A DNA stretch of 21,811 bases from CAYOUV01 sp964407265 (GCA_964407265.1 CAYOUV010000056.1:1-21811); one strand, 5' to 3'. Positions 6,077-15,109 are shown, counted from the stretch's first letter. Numbers and translations are program-made. Notes: generated by a model not told the origin, from the sequence alone.

Positions 6077-9000
6077 TGTATTCATGTTTTCGAGCAATTC
6101 CCGGTATAGGTCCGTTGTGCCGGGCAGCGGTTCGATCTCCATTTCGCTGGCCAGGACGCGCTTCAGGTCCTGGTACTGCTGGGCCAGTCCGGTCCGGTCG
6201 CCGATGGCTGCATAGGCGCGCATAGCCTGGCAGTACATGCCCTCCGAAAGCGGCTCAAGCTGGATTGCTTTCTGGGCCAGATCGAGCGCCTCGCGCGGCT
6301 TGTCCCGCTTGAGTTGGTAATCGATCAGCCAGCGCAGCGCGTCGGCGTAGGATTGTGCCAGGCGGCGCCGTTCGGGAAAAACCCAATCGAAATACAGGTT
6401 TTGCATGTATTCCCCCTGGTAATGCGAAACCGCCTGCGAAAAACATTCGGCCGCGCCTTCGGCGTTGGTGGAAGCGCGCGCCCTGGCGATGGCGGCATCG
6501 AATTCATCCACATCGATCTTGAAATAGGCTGCGTCCAGCCAGTAGTCTCCGGACTCCACCAGCACGAAGCGTGCGGTGGATTTGTTGCTGCGTAAAGCGT
6601 TGCGCAGGCGCGAAAGGGCGGTATGGAAGGCGGTTTTGCTGCGTCCTTCCTTTTCACCCCAAATGGCTTCGAAGGCGCGTTCACCCGGGATGCGCTCGCT
6701 GCGAAAGGTGACGAAATACGCCAGCAGGTCGCGCGCTTTGGTCGAGACCCAGCGATCCTGCGAGATCTCCTCGCCCCCGATAAAGACCCGCAGGGTCCCC
6801 AGACAATTAACTGTGATGGCTGAGTTGTTGGCGATCTCAGGTGCGGCTCTCCCAGCCCCGGCAGGCATCAGTTCACGCAGCCGTTCCAGGAAGGGACTGC
6901 CCACGCCGGCTTGTTCCAGCACCTGGCAAACGAGGCGTGTGCGTTCGCCCTGATCGAGGAACAACTGGACGGCGCGCGACGGTTCGATTGCCCGCAGGGC
7001 TTGGCGGGCGTACTCCTGGCCGCTATCACGCCGGTTGGTTTCCAGGTGAATGTAAGCCAGGCCGAAATAGACCATCGCCAGTGGGATGCGGAACTGGCGG
7101 CGCTCGCCCACCTCGACCAGCTCGCTGTACAGGCTCTCGGCTTTCTCCAGCTGGTGGTTTTCCAGGGCCACGTCAGCCAGCACGCTGCGGCAGACATAGG
7201 CTTCGTAGGTGTCGGGGTTGCCGGTGTAGGACCACAGCGCGCCCTCGGCCAGCTGCCAGGCCTCATCTGTGCGGCCCTGACCATACAGGTTATATGCCAG
7301 GTAGCCGGTGGCCATCAACTGCTCATAGGAGGCCAGGCCGAGGGACTGCGCCAGTTCCATCGACTTGCGCAGGGCGGTTTCGGCGCGGGCGGGCTCGCCC
7401 AGCCGGGTGAGTACATTGCCCAGGGCGGTGTAAGCGCTGGGGAGTAATTCTTTCAGGTGGAGGGTCTGGGCAATCTCGAGTCCGCGCTCGGCATAATGCA
7501 AGGCGACATCGAACTCGCGCCAGTAGAGATGCGGCGAGACCATCGAGATGTAGGCCTGGGCGGCAATTGGGGAGAGTTCATCTGGCGCCAGCTGCAGCGC
7601 TTCCTGGCAGTAGCGCACGGTAGCCTGCGGATCGCCGTGCCACCAGCAAATCTGTCCCAGGGACTGCAGGAAGCTGGCGCGTTCCAGCGGAGAAAGCTCG
7701 TCGCCAGCCTGGCGGTCTTCCTCAACGGCCTGTTCGGCCAGGGTGCGGCCTTCGTCCATGCCGCTCAAAAAGCCGGTGCTTTTGGCGCGGGCCATCAGGG
7801 CATCTGCGCGGGCGACATGATCGTCAGGCGGAGCGGCTTGCAGGGCTTCGGAAGCCAGGCCTTCTGCCTGACGGTAGTTCCCCTGCGCGCGGTTGACCTC
7901 GGCCAGGCGGGTTAGCGCCCGGCTGATGCCGGCCTGATCGTTTTGAGCGGCAAAACCGGCGCGAGCATCTTCGTAAGAAGTGATCGCCAATCCGGCCTCA
8001 CCCAGACGACGGTGGACGTTGCCGTGCTGCAGCAGCAACTCGGGATGCTCGCGTTTGATCTCTTCAGGCAGGGCGCTCAGGTAACGGTGCATGACTTCCA
8101 CCCGCCCGCGTTCGACGTAATCCGCGGCAAAGACGGAAATGACAGCGGCGGCCGGGGCATATTCCCGGGCTTCAAGATAATGGCGATAAGCGATTTCCAG
8201 CTCTCCCTGGCGTTCATAATACTGACCGGCGGTCTGCTGTAACTGGTGGACCTGATCGGGTCGTTCGCGGCGCAGTTTGCTGAGCAGAAAGTCGCGGAAC
8301 AGGTGGTGGTAACGATACCAGCGACGCTGGGTGTCAAGGCTGGTCAGGAACAGGTTTTGCCGTTCCAGGGCTTCCAGAATAGCTTGCGAATTTTCGAAAG
8401 AGGCGATCGCATTACAGACTTCGGCGTCCATTTGTTCCAGCACGGAAGTGCGCAGCAGGAATTGCTGGTGCTGGTCCGGCTGGCGGCGGAAGACCTCGTC
8501 GGCCAGGTATTCGAAGACGTAACGGTTGGATCCGCTCAATCCGGCGATCACCCGGTCAGCGCTGGCGGCATCCTGGCCGCTCAGGGACGAGCGCACGATC
8601 TGCAGGGCTGCGGCCCAACCTTCGGTCTTTTCGCTGAGTAAAGTCAGGCTTTCGTTGGAGATGCCCGGGACGTGATCGGACATCCAGTGCGATATTTCGT
8701 CGGCACGGAAACGCAGATCGCTGGCGCGCAGTTCGGCCAGTTGACCGTGCGCGCGCAGGCGCGCCAGTTCGAGCGGCGGATCGGCGCGGGTGGAGATGAT
8801 CAGGCGCAGCCCGGGCGGCGCATTTTCGAGTAAAAAGTCCACCAGTTGGTGGACAATCGGATTGGTGACGTAGTGATAATCTTCCAGGACCACCAGCCAG
8901 GTTTCATCGAGCTCTTCGGCCAGTTCGTTGATCAGCACGGTCAGCACGCGTCGGTGAGAGATGGCCGCCTCGGTCGTCTCGAGCAGGGATTGAGCTGTCT

Positions 9001-9307
9001 GACCGGTGGCCTGGGTGACGGATTTGGGCGCGCGCGTCATGCGCCGCAGGGCTTCGATCAGGTAGGTCAGAAAAACCGTCGGGTCGCTGTCGTTTGCGTC
9101 CAGCTGGTACCAGGCAAAAGCCTGGGAGGTGACCGCCAGGTAATCTGCCAGCAGGGTGGTCTTGCCGTATCCCGGCGGGGCCGAGATCAGGACCAGGCGC
9201 TTATCCTGCTGGGCTTCCATCCAGTCGCTCAGGTGCGGGCGGGGAAAATGCCCTTCGTTGGGATGGGGAACCAGGAATTTGGTGCGTAGCAGAATTGACG
9301 GTTTCAT
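6074..9307 (-). CDS. MalT-like STAND ATPase transcriptional activator with C-terminal BTAD domain
   Basis: Large signal-responsive transcription factor of 1077 residues. The N-terminal third is a MalT-type STAND/AAA NTPase: Walker A APPGYGKTT at about residues 43-51 and a Walker B-like LVVLEDYH at 138-145. The middle (about 370-790) is a long array of TPR-like helical repeats, a typical inducer or protein-sensing platform. The C-terminus is not the LuxR HTH of MalT. It is an OmpR/SARP-type winged helix (about 833-930, with STKARDLLAYF and TALSRLRNALR) followed by a bacterial transcriptional activation domain (932-1077, YQGEYMQNLYFDWV to PLPGTTDLYRELLENM). The gene is divergent from the ABC transporter operon with a 108-nt spacer and may control it. 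The ATG at 9307 has no ribosome-binding site and lies 8 nt after a TATAAT, suggesting a leaderless transcript. The ligand is unknown. Confidence 0.9.
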   Translation of the reverse strand: MKPSILLRTKFLVPHPNEGHFPRPHLSDWMEAQQDKRLVLISAPPGYGKTTLLADYLAVTSQAFAWYQLDANDSDPTVFLTYLIEALRRMTRAPKSVTQATGQTAQSLLETTEAAISHRRVLTVLINELAEELDETWLVVLEDYHYVTNPIVHQLVDFLLENAPPGLRLIISTRADPPLELARLRAHGQLAELRASDLRFRADEISHWMSDHVPGISNESLTLLSEKTEGWAAALQIVRSSLSGQDAASADRVIAGLSGSNRYVFEYLADEVFRRQPDQHQQFLLRTSVLEQMDAEVCNAIASFENSQAILEALERQNLFLTSLDTQRRWYRYHHLFRDFLLSKLRRERPDQVHQLQQTAGQYYERQGELEIAYRHYLEAREYAPAAAVISVFAADYVERGRVEVMHRYLSALPEEIKREHPELLLQHGNVHRRLGEAGLAITSYEDARAGFAAQNDQAGISRALTRLAEVNRAQGNYRQAEGLASEALQAAPPDDHVARADALMARAKSTGFLSGMDEGRTLAEQAVEEDRQAGDELSPLERASFLQSLGQICWWHGDPQATVRYCQEALQLAPDELSPIAAQAYISMVSPHLYWREFDVALHYAERGLEIAQTLHLKELLPSAYTALGNVLTRLGEPARAETALRKSMELAQSLGLASYEQLMATGYLAYNLYGQGRTDEAWQLAEGALWSYTGNPDTYEAYVCRSVLADVALENHQLEKAESLYSELVEVGERRQFRIPLAMVYFGLAYIHLETNRRDSGQEYARQALRAIEPSRAVQLFLDQGERTRLVCQVLEQAGVGSPFLERLRELMPAGAGRAAPEIANNSAITVNCLGTLRVFIGGEEISQDRWVSTKARDLLAYFVTFRSERIPGERAFEAIWGEKEGRSKTAFHTALSRLRNALRSNKSTARFVLVESGDYWLDAAYFKIDVDEFDAAIARARASTNAEGAAECFSQAVSHYQGEYMQNLYFDWVFPERRRLAQSYADALRWLIDYQLKRDKPREALDLAQKAIQLEPLSEGMYCQAMRAYAAIGDRTGLAQQYQDLKRVLASEMEIEPLPGTTDLYRELLENMNT

Positions 9308-9315
9308 ATAGAAGA

Positions 9316-9345
9316 ATTATAAACTTGCCCGGACGGGTTTTGCAA
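9316..9345 (-). promoter_or_regulatory. Promoter of the MalT/BTAD regulator (leaderless type)
   Basis: On the leftward strand, -35 TTGCAA (9345-9340), an 18-nt spacer, and -10 TATAAT (9321-9316). The predicted transcript start is at or within about 2 nt of the ATG at 9307, and no Shine-Dalgarno sequence precedes it. The -35 hexamer is its own reverse complement and also serves the divergent promoter. Confidence 0.55.
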
Positions 9346-9368
9346 ATTTTTTGAAAGCTCCTTATGCT
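9340..9368 (+). promoter_or_regulatory. Promoter of the ABC transporter/nitrilase operon
   Basis: -35 TTGCAA (9340-9345), an exact 17-nt spacer, and -10 TATGCT (9363-9368), giving a leader of about 40 nt before the ATG at 9416. The hexamer and spacing fit a housekeeping sigma factor. The -10 overlaps a perfect palindrome. Confidence 0.6.
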
Positions 9369-9379
9369 ACCATGGTAGC
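9366..9379. promoter_or_regulatory. Perfect 14-bp palindrome, candidate operator
   Basis: GCTACCATGGTAGC is fully self-complementary. It overlaps the -10 and the predicted start site of the ABC operon promoter. A dimeric regulator bound here would be expected to repress. The binding protein is not known; the divergent MalT/BTAD protein would more usually act as an activator from upstream. Confidence 0.5.
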
Positions 9380-9415
9380 GTCATTCATATTGCTAAGCCA
9401 AACGAGGAGAGATAA

Positions 9416-11065
9416 ATGAATCGCAAACCATTGTTCGTTTCAATTCTATTACTGCTTGTCCTTTTGGTCAGCGCCTGCGGACCGCAAGCAACCCCAGCGC
9501 CGGCCCAACCGCCGGCAGCCAGCCAGGCTCCGGCAGCGACCGAAGCGCCGACGGCCGCGCCGAGCGTGCTCAAGATCGCCAATACTGCCAATATCACCAC
9601 CTGGGACCCGGTCAAATCGTTCTCGACCGAAGCGGCCTATATGGCCAATATCTACGAGCAGTTGCTGCGCATCAACCCGCCCGGCGCTGCCGAGAAATAC
9701 ACGCCTTTGCTGGCGACGAGTTGGGAATCCAGTGCTGATGGTCTGACCTGGACCTTCCACCTGCGCCCGAACGTCAAATTCCATGACGGCGAGCCCTTGA
9801 CGGCGGAAGCGGTCAAGATGTCGATCGAGGCAGCCAAGGATCATGGCGGCGCGTCCTTCATCTGGCTGCCACTCGACAGCGTGGAGGTTGTGGATGACCT
9901 GACGGTTCAGTTCAACCTGAGCTATGCTGCACCGCTGGATCTGATTGCTTCCTCGCTGTACGACGCCTGGATCGTCAGCCCCAAGGCGCTCGAAGCTGCA
10001 GCCTCGACCGATAACTATTTTGAAGCCCCGGTCGATGCCGGGACCGGTCCTTACATGATCGAATCCTACACCCCCGACCAGGAAATCGTCTTCACCCGCT
10101 TTGATGATTACTGGGGCGGCTGGCAGCCTGGTCAATACGATAAGGTGCTGGTTCAAATCGTGCCTGAAGCTGTCACGCAGCAACAGATGTTCGAAGCCGG
10201 TGACGTAGACCTGGTCACCCGCATTCCGGTTGAAAACCTGGACACTTTCCGCAACAACCCTGACTACACGGTTGACGAAGAACCGTCGTTCTTCAACTTT
10301 ATTGGCTTCTTCAACACTCTGCGCCCGCCGCTGGATAACGTCAAAGTCCGCCAGGCGCTTTCGTATGCCATCCCTTACGATGACATCATCACGATTGGTG
10401 CCAAGGGACTGGGAACCCAAAGCCGCGGTCCAGTACCGGCGGGTGTCTGGCCGTGGTCGCCGGATGTCAAGCAGTACACCTATGACCTGCAGAAGGCCAA
10501 GGATTTGCTCAAAGCTGCCGGATATGATGGCGGCGGTTTCAGTCTGAAGTTGACCTACGCCTCGGAGAATGACACCGAAGCAGCTTTCGCTCCCCTGATC
10601 AAGGACTCCTTCGCCCAGATCGGCGTGGACGTCTCGATCGAGCCGACGCAGTTTACCCAGCAGTGGGAACTGGCCAAGACCGATCCGGCCAATGCCCAGG
10701 ATATGTTCCTGCTTCTATACTGGCCGACCTACTCAGATGCCGGTTCGGACAACCTGTGGTCGATGTTCTACGGGACGGGTGATTCTCCCTACCTGAATGT
10801 GACCAAGTTCAACCTGTCCTACTGGAAGGACGACCAATTCAATACCCTGTTGGACAACGCCATCAACGAAACGGTTACCGATCCGACCAAATCCCAGCAG
10901 GACTACATCGATGCCATGAATCTGCTGGTGGACCAGGCGCCCGGGGTGTTCTTCTTCGATACCAAGACCGTCTTCGTCATTCCCAGCCACATCCAGGGAT
11001 TCCAGTACAACCTGAACTATCCCTTCGTCCAATATTTCTTCTACCAGCTTCACCCTTCCAGCTAA
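9416..11065 (+). CDS. ABC transporter substrate-binding lipoprotein (family 5, DppA/OppA-like)
   Basis: Extracytoplasmic receptor that captures the substrate for the import complex encoded downstream. It has 549 residues. Residues 1-21 form a lipoprotein signal peptide ending in the lipobox LVSAC with lipidated Cys21. A Pro/Ala/Thr-rich linker (about 22-50) tethers the domain to the membrane. From about residue 52 the family 5 solute-binding fold follows, with TWDPVKSFSTEAAYMANIYEQLL, the conserved WTFHLRPNVKFHDGEP and the later VRQALSYAIPYDDI. Family members bind peptides, nickel, sugars or amides, so the substrate cannot be read from sequence. The ATG is preceded by GAGGAGAG. It is the first gene of a six-gene operon, and a stable hairpin separates it from the permease gene. 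Confidence 0.93.
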   Translation: MNRKPLFVSILLLLVLLVSACGPQATPAPAQPPAASQAPAATEAPTAAPSVLKIANTANITTWDPVKSFSTEAAYMANIYEQLLRINPPGAAEKYTPLLATSWESSADGLTWTFHLRPNVKFHDGEPLTAEAVKMSIEAAKDHGGASFIWLPLDSVEVVDDLTVQFNLSYAAPLDLIASSLYDAWIVSPKALEAAASTDNYFEAPVDAGTGPYMIESYTPDQEIVFTRFDDYWGGWQPGQYDKVLVQIVPEAVTQQQMFEAGDVDLVTRIPVENLDTFRNNPDYTVDEEPSFFNFIGFFNTLRPPLDNVKVRQALSYAIPYDDIITIGAKGLGTQSRGPVPAGVWPWSPDVKQYTYDLQKAKDLLKAAGYDGGGFSLKLTYASENDTEAAFAPLIKDSFAQIGVDVSIEPTQFTQQWELAKTDPANAQDMFLLLYWPTYSDAGSDNLWSMFYGTGDSPYLNVTKFNLSYWKDDQFNTLLDNAINETVTDPTKSQQDYIDAMNLLVDQAPGVFFFDTKTVFVIPSHIQGFQYNLNYPFVQYFFYQLHPSS

Positions 11066-11092
11066 TCTGACCGATTAGCAAAACGATCAAAC

Positions 11093-11127
11093 CCGGGAGC
11101 GGAATCTCGATCCGACTCCGCTCCCGG
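11093..11127 (+). terminator. Intercistronic hairpin between binding-protein and permease genes
   Basis: A perfect 11-bp GC-rich stem, CCGGGAGCGGA (11093-11103) with TCCGCTCCCGG (11117-11127), encloses a 13-nt loop. No U-tract follows (CCGGTTCTTACC), so full termination is unlikely. Such a structure after a binding-protein gene commonly protects the upstream mRNA or attenuates readthrough, giving excess receptor over permease. That role is inferred. Confidence 0.55.
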
Positions 11128-11178
11128 CCGGTTCTTACCACAGGTGCTTTTTCTGTTCCTTCGTGGTTAAATAGACTC

Positions 11179-12201
11179 ATGCGTAAACTTGAATTCATCA
11201 TCCTTCGGACGGCCGCCTCGCTGCTCGTATTGGTGGGCGCCTCCATCATCACCTTCTTCCTGGCTCGTGTTGTTCCCAGCAACCCGGCAGCCTTGTACAT
11301 TGGTCCAAAGGCCAGGCAGGATGAGATTGACCGCGTCACCAAGCAGTTGGGCTTGGACAGGCCACTGCCGGTTCAGTACGCAATCTACATGCGTGAACTG
11401 TTGCATGGCGACCTGGGGATTTCCATCGGCACCAAGCGTCCCGTGCTGCAGGAAATTACCGGCCGCTTACCCGCTACGCTGGAACTTTTGCTGGCCGGGA
11501 TGATCCTGGCGGCCGTGCTCGGCGTGCCTCTGGGAGTCCTGAGCGCCCGCTGGCAGGGCAGGCCACCGGATGTCGCCGTGCGTACTGTTTCGATCATGGG
11601 TGTCTCGATGCCCGCATTTTATCTCGGTCTATTATTGCAAATTCTATTTTTTCGCAATCTCGATCTCCTGCCTCTGGCCGGGCGCGTCAGTAACGACCTG
11701 CGTTTTACCCACCCGGTCGAGACCATTACGCATTTCATTATTCTTGATTCGATCCTGACCCACAACTGGTTTGCCCTGAAAGATGCCCTGCGGCACATCA
11801 TCCTGCCGGCCATGACCCTGGCGGCTTATCCGCTTGGCCTGATTGCGCGCATGACCCGTGCCGCCATGCTGGAGGTCCTGGAGCAGGATTACATCCGCAC
11901 CGCCCGCGCATACGGCATTAAGGATCATGTCATTATTTACCTTTACGCACTGAAAAACGCAATCAGCCCGACCCTGACCGTGCTGGGCCTGACTTTTGCT
12001 TTCGCGCTGACCGGTACGTTTTTCGTTGAGATCATCTTTAACTGGCCGGGATTGGGCCTGTTCACCGTCCGGTCACTGCTCAATGTGGATTATCCGGCCA
12101 TCATGGGCGTGACGCTCTTCGGAGCCTCCGGTTATGTGCTGATCAATCTGGTGGTTGATCTGCTCCAGGCGTGGATCGATCCGCGCATCAGCTTGAGATA
12201 A
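11179..12201 (+). CDS. ABC transporter permease (DppB/OppB-like)
   Basis: One of two membrane subunits of the family 5 importer, 340 residues. The N-terminus has the typical first helix and DppB-like segment (TAASLLVLVGASIITFFLAR), then DRPLPVQYAIYMRELLHGDLG. The core membrane domain has the conserved RLPATLELLLAGMILAAVLG region and an EAA-type coupling loop, EQDYIRTARAYGIKDH. About six transmembrane helices are expected. Upstream of the ATG only a weak ribosome-binding site is visible (GGTTAAATAGACTC). The next gene starts 3 nt after this stop codon, so the two permeases are co-translated. Confidence 0.93.
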   Translation: MRKLEFIILRTAASLLVLVGASIITFFLARVVPSNPAALYIGPKARQDEIDRVTKQLGLDRPLPVQYAIYMRELLHGDLGISIGTKRPVLQEITGRLPATLELLLAGMILAAVLGVPLGVLSARWQGRPPDVAVRTVSIMGVSMPAFYLGLLLQILFFRNLDLLPLAGRVSNDLRFTHPVETITHFIILDSILTHNWFALKDALRHIILPAMTLAAYPLGLIARMTRAAMLEVLEQDYIRTARAYGIKDHVIIYLYALKNAISPTLTVLGLTFAFALTGTFFVEIIFNWPGLGLFTVRSLLNVDYPAIMGVTLFGASGYVLINLVVDLLQAWIDPRISLR

Positions 12202-12204
12202 AAC

Positions 12205-13095
12205 ATGGCCACAACCGATATCGCCAACCTCGAATCCAGCCAAAGCATGCGCACAATGCGACATGTATTTCGCGTTATCCTGCGCGATCCACTTTCGCTG
12301 GCGAGTACGATCGTCATCGTTTTATTCATTTTGATGGCGATTTTTGCCTACCAGGTTGCGCCCTATCCTGCGGAAGGTGCGGGCAAGACCAACGTGGACA
12401 ATACCATGCTGGCGCCCTCGTCCGCGCATATCTTTGGCGCAGACCGTCTGGGCCGCGATATGCTCAGCCGCGTGATCATGGGTGCGCGCCCAGCCTTGAT
12501 CGTACCGATCGGTGTGGTGTTTTTGGCGGTCCTGATCGGCGCGCCGCTGGGTGCGATTGCCGGTTATAAGGGCGGTTGGATCGATGAAGTCATCATGCGC
12601 ATCACGGACCTGTTCCTGGCCTTCCCGTCGCTGCTGCTGGCGATGGCGATCACCTCGGCCCTGGGACGGGGCTTGCAGAACGCGGCCATTGCATTAATCG
12701 TCTCCTGGTGGCCGTGGTATACCCGTCTGGTGCGCGGGGTGACCATCAGCCTGCGACAGCGCTACTTCGTCGAAGCAGCCAAGGCAGTGGGTGTGCGCGA
12801 TTCGGTCATCATCTTGCGGCACATTCTGCCTAACACACTCTCACCGATTTTGGTTCAGGTCACGGTTGACCTGGGTACCGTCATCATCGCCATGGGCGGA
12901 CTGGCCTTCCTGGGCCTGGGCACGCAGCCGCCTTATCCGGATTGGGGTTTGATGGTCAGCCAGGGGCGTGAGTTCATCCTGAAACAGTGGTGGATTTCGA
13001 CTTTTCCGGGCGTGGCGATTTTTATTGTTGTCCTGGCTTTCAACCTGTTGGGCGATACGCTGCGTGATATCTTCGACCCGAGGCAGTACAAATGA
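12205..13095 (+). CDS. ABC transporter permease (DppC/OppC-like)
   Basis: Second permease subunit, 296 residues. It begins with a cytoplasmic segment and first helix (SLASTIVIVLFILMAIFAY), followed by the DppC-typical motif SSAHIFGADRLGRDMLSR. The membrane domain has SLLLAMAITSALGRG and the EAA loop EAAKAVGVRDSVIILRHILP. The C-terminus ends in the conserved NLLGDTLRDIFDPR. It starts 3 nt after the first permease gene. Its TGA overlaps the ATG of the following ATPase gene (ATGA, 13092-13095), indicating translational coupling. Confidence 0.94.
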   Translation: MATTDIANLESSQSMRTMRHVFRVILRDPLSLASTIVIVLFILMAIFAYQVAPYPAEGAGKTNVDNTMLAPSSAHIFGADRLGRDMLSRVIMGARPALIVPIGVVFLAVLIGAPLGAIAGYKGGWIDEVIMRITDLFLAFPSLLLAMAITSALGRGLQNAAIALIVSWWPWYTRLVRGVTISLRQRYFVEAAKAVGVRDSVIILRHILPNTLSPILVQVTVDLGTVIIAMGGLAFLGLGTQPPYPDWGLMVSQGREFILKQWWISTFPGVAIFIVVLAFNLLGDTLRDIFDPRQYK

Positions 13096-14102
13096 CGAGC
13101 GTCCAAGAGCACAGTACGATGCGCTCGCTGGAAGCGTCACATCTGCTGGAAGTCCGAGACCTGTTTTTGGAGTTCAAGACCGATCGCGGCCGTTTGCAGG
13201 TTTTGAACGGCATCAGCTTCGACGTGCGGAAGGGGGAAGTGTTTGGGCTGGTAGGTGAGACCGGCTGCGGCAAGACGGTCACCGGCCTGTCGGTGCTGCG
13301 TCTGCTGCCAAGTTCAGCGCGCATCACACGCGGTGAAATTATCTTCGAGGGAGCGGATATGCTGGGCCTTTCCCGCCGCGAGGTCGAGGATGTGCGCGGG
13401 GGCAAGATCGCGATGATCTTCCAGGATCCATCTTCTTCACTCAACCCGGTCTTCAGTATCGGCAAGCAGATCGAACGCGTCATCCGCCAACACCTGGATA
13501 TGCCTAATTCCGAAGTCCGTGGGCATGCTTTGTCGATGCTGGAGGCGGTTGGTTTGCCGGATGTGAAACGCATCCTGAATTCCTACCCTCACCAGCTTTC
13601 CGGCGGACAGCAGCAGCGGGTAATGATCGCCATGGCACTCTCCTGCCGCCCGACCCTTTTGATCGCCGATGAGCCGACCACCGCGCTGGATGTGACCATC
13701 CAGGCGCAGATTCTGCAATTACTGCGTACCCTGCAGCAAAAATTCGACATCTCCGTGATTTTGATCACTCACAACCTGGGCGTCGTCGCCCAAACCTGTG
13801 ACCGGTTGGCGGTTCTGTACGCCGGGCGCGTGGCTGAAATCGGACCGGCACGGGAGATCTTCCACGATCCACAGCACCCGTATACGCGCGGCTTGATGAA
13901 CGCCATCCCGCGTCCCGGATCGCGCGGTAAGAAAATGGCCGCCATCCCGGGGACAGTGCCGTCCAACCCCGGGGCTATTGTCGGTTGTGCTTTCGCTCCG
14001 CGCTGTCAGTTTGCTTTTGAACGATGCCACGTGGAAAGCCCGCCATTTTATGAGATCAAACCAGGCCAATTAAGCGCCTGTTTTCTGAGTGAAACCAGAT
14101 GA
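13092..14102 (+). CDS. ABC transporter ATPase (DppD/OppD-like)
   Basis: Cytoplasmic nucleotide-binding subunit, 336 residues. Walker A is GETGCGKT (55-62), the Q-loop Gln is at 111 in IFQDPSSSLNP, the signature is LSGGQQQR (169-176), Walker B is LLIADEPT (189-196), and the switch His is at 227. The C-terminal oligopeptide-transporter extension contains the Cys-bearing motif GCAFAPRC...RC that is typical of this subfamily. The start overlaps the preceding stop (ATGA) and the end overlaps the next start (ATGA). It should pair with the downstream ATPase as a heterodimer. Confidence 0.95.
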   Translation: MTSVQEHSTMRSLEASHLLEVRDLFLEFKTDRGRLQVLNGISFDVRKGEVFGLVGETGCGKTVTGLSVLRLLPSSARITRGEIIFEGADMLGLSRREVEDVRGGKIAMIFQDPSSSLNPVFSIGKQIERVIRQHLDMPNSEVRGHALSMLEAVGLPDVKRILNSYPHQLSGGQQQRVMIAMALSCRPTLLIADEPTTALDVTIQAQILQLLRTLQQKFDISVILITHNLGVVAQTCDRLAVLYAGRVAEIGPAREIFHDPQHPYTRGLMNAIPRPGSRGKKMAAIPGTVPSNPGAIVGCAFAPRCQFAFERCHVESPPFYEIKPGQLSACFLSETR

Positions 14103-15109
14103 TAAGCGCTCATTCCGCCCCCCCATTGGTTGAGTTGACCAGCCTGAAGAAACATTTCCTGCTGCCTGGCGGCTGGCTATCCGGCGGAAAGCGCCGGGTC
14201 TACGCGGTGGATGGGGTGAGCCTGTCGATCGCAGCTGGTGAGGTGTTCGGGTTGGTAGGTGAATCGGGCTGCGGCAAGACCACACTGGGACGGATGGTCC
14301 TGCGGCTGATCGAACCGACCAACGGGAGTGTCTCGTTTGACGGTCGCGACCTGACCACCTTATCCAATTCTGAGATGAGACACATGCGCCAGCAAATGCA
14401 GATCGTCTTCCAGAATCCACTCTCATCGCTTAGCCCGCGTATGCGGGTGGAGCAAATCGTGGCCGAACCGCTGCGCACACATCACATTCTGCCGCGCGAA
14501 GCAGTCCGTGAACGTGTGGTGGCGTTGCTCGAACTGGTGGGACTTGGCAGCCAGCATCTGGACCGCTTCCCGCACGAGATGTCCGGTGGGCAGTGCCAGC
14601 GTGTGGCTGTAGCACGTGCGCTGGCGGTCAACCCCCGGCTGATTGTGTTGGACGAGCCGACCTCGGCGCTGGATGTCTCTGTCCAGGCGCAAATCATCAA
14701 CCTGCTCGAAGAGCTCAAGCAGACCCACGGATTGACCTACCTGTTCATTTCACACGATTTGAATGTGATCCAGCACATCAGCGACCGCATCGGGGTGATG
14801 TACCTCGGCCAGCTGGTCGAACTGGGGCAAAGCGAAGCCGTGTTCGAGGCGCCGCTGCATCCGTATACGCAGGCTTTGTTGGGGGCTATCCCCATGCCCG
14901 TCGTGGATGGTAAACGCGAATTAACTGTACTCGAAGGCAACGTACCGTCTGCGGTTTCACCGCCAACGGGGTGCCGCTTCCACACACGCTGTCCACTGGC
15001 TGAGACGATCTGCAGGCAGGTGGAACCGGAATTCCGCCAGGTTACCCCAGGCCGGTTTGTCGCCTGCCACCTGGTTGAAGCAAACAAAAAATTGGGAGAG
15101 ACGCCATGA
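14099..15109 (+). CDS. ABC transporter ATPase (DppF/OppF-like)
   Basis: Second nucleotide-binding subunit, 336 residues. It has the OppF/DppF-type opening with the insert LLPGGWLSGGKRRVYAVDGV. Walker A is GESGCGKT (54-61), followed by Gln105 in VFQNPLSSLSPRM, signature MSGGQCQR (161-168), Walker B LIVLDEPT (181-188) and switch His219. The C-terminal extension carries GCRFHTRCPLAETIC, the Cys-containing motif usual in this group. Both ends have ATGA overlaps with the neighbouring genes, so the transporter and the following hydrolase are translated together. Confidence 0.95.
   Translation: MISAHSAPPLVELTSLKKHFLLPGGWLSGGKRRVYAVDGVSLSIAAGEVFGLVGESGCGKTTLGRMVLRLIEPTNGSVSFDGRDLTTLSNSEMRHMRQQMQIVFQNPLSSLSPRMRVEQIVAEPLRTHHILPREAVRERVVALLELVGLGSQHLDRFPHEMSGGQCQRVAVARALAVNPRLIVLDEPTSALDVSVQAQIINLLEELKQTHGLTYLFISHDLNVIQHISDRIGVMYLGQLVELGQSEAVFEAPLHPYTQALLGAIPMPVVDGKRELTVLEGNVPSAVSPPTGCRFHTRCPLAETICRQVEPEFRQVTPGRFVACHLVEANKKLGETP

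Noticed and set aside
6841..7447. Rightward frames opposite the MalT/BTAD regulator
   Set aside because: Low-complexity Arg/Pro/Gly-rich translations antisense to the TPR region of a convincing 1077-residue protein.
9449..10420. 323-codon leftward frame inside the binding-protein gene
   Set aside because: It lies wholly antisense to a well-supported family 5 binding protein; long antisense frames are expected in GC-rich coding DNA, and its translation resembles no family.
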